This document shows positions 5,778-7,317 of a stretch of DNA of 7,317 nucleotides, one piece after another; positions within the stretch are counted from its first letter, which is position 1; every line of letters starts with the position of its first letter. Source of the DNA: an uncultured Clostridia bacterium (GTDB lineage Bacteria > Bacillota > Clostridia > Lachnospirales > Anaerotignaceae). The stretch is from assembly GCA_937888765.1 (NCBI GenBank), contig CALASU010000237.1, forward strand, positions 1 through 7,317, given 5' to 3'. The notes beneath the pieces were generated by a model. It worked only from the letters and a program-made list of their open reading frames with translations. It had not been told where the DNA came from and searched no databases. The translations under genes were made by a program, and so were the position numbers.

Positions 5778-6086
5778 CTATTCTTTCAAGTTATCTTTTA
5801 TTTCACGCAAAAAATCATACACCGCATCCTCCGACAAAACACCCCGCTTCAGCTCTTTCGGAAGCATTCCCTTCTCGTCCTTTTCAAAATCCGCCAACCA
5901 CAGCCTGCTTTCATAATACTGCATCAATGTATTCAGCTTTTCTCTAATAGAAGCATCCTCCCACAAAGAAGCAGGATCTTCCTGCCAAGCCTGCAAAAGC
6001 AGATCAAATATTGCTTCCATTCTCCGGATTCTGTCAATAGCAGTTTTCAACTCCAACCGCTCCTGCAAAGCAATCCCCCCAATCAT
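5778..6086 (-). CDS. DUF4298 domain-containing protein
   Basis: Up to 102 residues, soluble and mostly helical. The first half has the family's IDRIRRMEAIFD helix (about 18-29). The second half has the signature YYESRLWLADFEKDE (57-71) followed by KGMLPKELKRGVLSEDAVYD (72-91), a near-ideal DUF4298 match. The family is found in Bacillota and has no established function. The start is uncertain. The ATG at 6086 has no Shine-Dalgarno and only about nine bases of leader after the predicted promoter. A TTG at 6068 (96 residues, beginning MQERLE) has a GGGGGG tract about six bases upstream and a more usual leader. It sits between the convergent ankyrin gene and the truncated argH, each boundary marked by a similar terminator hairpin. 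Confidence 0.85.
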   Translation of the reverse strand: MIGGIALQERLELKTAIDRIRRMEAIFDLLLQAWQEDPASLWEDASIREKLNTLMQYYESRLWLADFEKDEKGMLPKELKRGVLSEDAVYDFLREIKDNLKE

Positions 6087-6101
6087 CAGACTTTTTTATT
6101 G

Positions 6102-6110
6102 ATTGTATCA
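6102..6110 (-). promoter_or_regulatory. Extended -10 element for the DUF4298 gene
   Basis: TGATACAAT on the minus strand combines a TGn extension with TACAAT (5/6 to consensus). No good -35 hexamer is found 16-18 bases upstream, where the argH terminator T tract lies, so an extended -10 promoter is the likely form. Confidence 0.45.
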
Positions 6111-6119
6111 TAAAATCAG

Positions 6120-6148
6120 AAAAAAGACAGGGACAAACTGCCCCTGCC
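6120..6148 (-). terminator. Intrinsic terminator immediately after truncated argH
   Basis: In the minus-strand RNA, GGCAGGGGC (6140-6148) pairs with GTCCCTGTC (6126-6134) over nine pairs including two G-U, with loop AGTTT, followed by six T (6120-6125). Only five bases separate it from the argH stop codon at 6154-6156. Confidence 0.88.
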
Positions 6149-6153
6149 TTGCT

Positions 6154-7239
6154 TCATCCTGCCGCCTGCAGCATATTTTCTTTGCGAACCGTCATAGTGC
6201 GAAGCATTGGAGTTAACACCAGCAGGCATTTCTGCCAGGTTTCCACGGTATCGAATAATGGTTCTTTATCTTCCTGCATATCTTTGTTGTAAGCCAGAGG
6301 CAGACCTTTCATGGTGGTTAAGAGGCTCATCAGGTGACCATATACACGGCCGGTTTTGCCGCGCATTAATTCGGCAACGTCCGGATTTTTCTTCTGCGGC
6401 ATAATGCTGCTGCCAGTGCTGTACGCATCGTCCAAATCAATGAAGTGGAATTCCTGGCTGGACCAGATGATGATTTCTTCGCACATACGGCTTAAATGCA
6501 TAGAGCAAATCGACGCTGCTGCCATATATTCCAGAATAAAGTCGCGATCACTGACACCGTCCATAGAATTCAAACACACAGAATCAAAGCCAAGCTCCTG
6601 TGCCACCTGTTCGCGATCCAGCGGGAACGTAGTCCCTGCCAGAGCACCGGAACCTAACGGCAGCACATTCATGCGTTCACGGCAGTCTTCCAGGCGGGTG
6701 ATATCCCGTTTGAACATTTCTGCATACGCCAGCATATGATGCGCAAAGCTCACCGGCTGTGCACGCTGTAAATGTGTATACCCCGGCAGAATCGTTTCTT
6801 TATGTTCGTCGGCAATATCCACCACTGTTTTCATCAGTTCCAGCAGCAGATGATGGGTATTTTCAATTTCATGGCGCAGATACATACGCACATCTACTGC
6901 CACCTGGTCATTGCGGCTGCGGCCTGTATGCAGCTTCTTGCCCACTGCACCGATTTTGTTGGTCAAAAGCACTTCCACATTCATATGGATATCTTCCGCA
7001 CCCGGATCGAACGTTACCTGCCCGGCCTCAATTTCTGCCATAATTTCATCCAGGCCCTGAATAATCTGCTGCGCTTCTTCTTTTGTGATAACACCTACAT
7101 CACCCAGCATACGTGCATGTGCTTTGCTTCCGGTAATATCCCATTTGTATAATTTCTGATCGAAAGAAATAGAAGAATGAAAGTCTTCTACCAGTTTGTC
7201 GGTATCTTTACTAAACCGGCCACCCCATAATTTCGCCAT
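6154..7239 (-). CDS. argH: Argininosuccinate lyase, C-terminally truncated
   Basis: ArgH cleaves argininosuccinate to arginine and fumarate, the last step of arginine synthesis, as a cytosolic homotetramer. The start is the ATG at 7239 (MAKLWGGRF), with AGGAGG seven bases upstream; a longer in-frame ATG at 7284 has no such site. Visible landmarks: MAKLWGGRF (1-9), HTGRSRNDQVA (104-114), G-Y-T155-H156-LQRAQP with the catalytic-site His, and the fumarase/lyase signature GSSIMPQKKNP (276-286) with S278 and K284. The protein stops at residue 361, after ENMLQAAG. Family members are about 455-470 residues and would continue here with a G-F-x-N-A-T-D-x-A-D-Y-L stretch, so nearly all of the C-terminal domain is missing. 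No other frame nearby encodes the lost part. The catalytic core is intact, but stability or activity is doubtful. It may be a pseudogene. Confidence 0.85.
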   Translation of the reverse strand: MAKLWGGRFSKDTDKLVEDFHSSISFDQKLYKWDITGSKAHARMLGDVGVITKEEAQQIIQGLDEIMAEIEAGQVTFDPGAEDIHMNVEVLLTNKIGAVGKKLHTGRSRNDQVAVDVRMYLRHEIENTHHLLLELMKTVVDIADEHKETILPGYTHLQRAQPVSFAHHMLAYAEMFKRDITRLEDCRERMNVLPLGSGALAGTTFPLDREQVAQELGFDSVCLNSMDGVSDRDFILEYMAAASICSMHLSRMCEEIIIWSSQEFHFIDLDDAYSTGSSIMPQKKNPDVAELMRGKTGRVYGHLMSLLTTMKGLPLAYNKDMQEDKEPLFDTVETWQKCLLVLTPMLRTMTVRKENMLQAAG

Positions 7240-7246
7240 TGTAATT

Positions 7247-7252
7247 CCTCCT
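7247..7252 (-). promoter_or_regulatory. Consensus Shine-Dalgarno of argH
   Basis: A perfect AGGAGG seven bases before the ATG at 7239. It decides the start in favour of MAKLWGG, which is also the conserved ArgH N-terminus. Confidence 0.9.
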
Positions 7253-7293
7253 AAAGAATTTATATCATCATTCATTTTTTGCATATATCACTC

Positions 7294-7317
7294 GGGCGGG
7301 AAGACCCCGCCCCTACA
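7294..7317. repeat. GC-rich palindrome resembling a dispersed intergenic repeat, cut by the window edge
   Basis: GGGCGGG (7294-7300) and CCCGCCC (7306-7312) form a perfect seven-base stem with loop AAGAC. On the minus strand it begins TGTAGGGGCGGG. No T tract follows the stem on the minus strand. From memory, TGTAGGGGCG-type palindromes recur between genes in many Clostridia. Copy number cannot be judged here. Confidence 0.5.

Overview
The window looks like chromosomal DNA of a low-to-moderate GC anaerobic member of Bacillota (class Clostridia, possibly a Lachnospirales/Anaerotignum-like gut lineage). Reasons: consensus AGGAGG-type ribosome binding sites, sigma-A-type promoters, short intrinsic terminators after most genes, and the families present (DegV, DUF4298, YjiH, a short clostridial 2[4Fe-4S] ferredoxin). 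The lineage is an inference from gene content, not a measured placement.

Layout. (1) 1-396: a strikingly AT-rich edge (about 28% GC by hand count over 1-300). It holds the 5' part of an unrecognised, phage-style gene that runs off the window on the minus strand, preceded by the tail of another short frame. It abuts, with no terminator between, (2) 397-1182: a minus-strand two-gene operon of a 2[4Fe-4S] ferredoxin and a NapH/CcoG-like polytopic Fe-S membrane protein. (3) 1280-2617: a YjiH-family nucleoside-recognition (Gate) membrane protein, minus strand, whose terminator overlaps the promoter of the ferredoxin operon. (4) 2618-2925: a 308-base divergent intergenic region with promoters and an orphan hairpin. 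(5) 2926-3954: adenosine deaminase, plus strand. (6) 4001-4852: a DegV-family fatty-acid-binding protein, minus strand, convergent with add across a shared bidirectional terminator. (7) 5122-5751: a standalone, AT-rich ankyrin-repeat protein, plus strand. (8) 5778-6086: a DUF4298 protein, minus strand, convergent with the ankyrin gene across another bidirectional terminator. (9) 6154-7239: argininosuccinate lyase (argH), minus strand. Its catalytic core is intact but the C-terminal domain of about 100 residues is absent and a terminator starts five bases after the stop. (10) 7294-7317: a GC-rich palindrome resembling a dispersed intergenic repeat.

Functional reading. The divergent YjiH-family membrane protein and adenosine deaminase could form a small nucleoside uptake/salvage pair, but this rests on family knowledge and adjacency only. 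The ferredoxin and membrane Fe-S protein probably form an electron-transfer pair. The other genes look like independent transcription units. No CRISPR array, rRNA or tRNA gene, transposase or recognised riboswitch was seen. No clear new defence or mobile system is present. The points most worth a second look are the truncated argH with its near-duplicate terminators, the abrupt AT-rich junction at the left edge, and the terminator/promoter overlap at 1229-1266.
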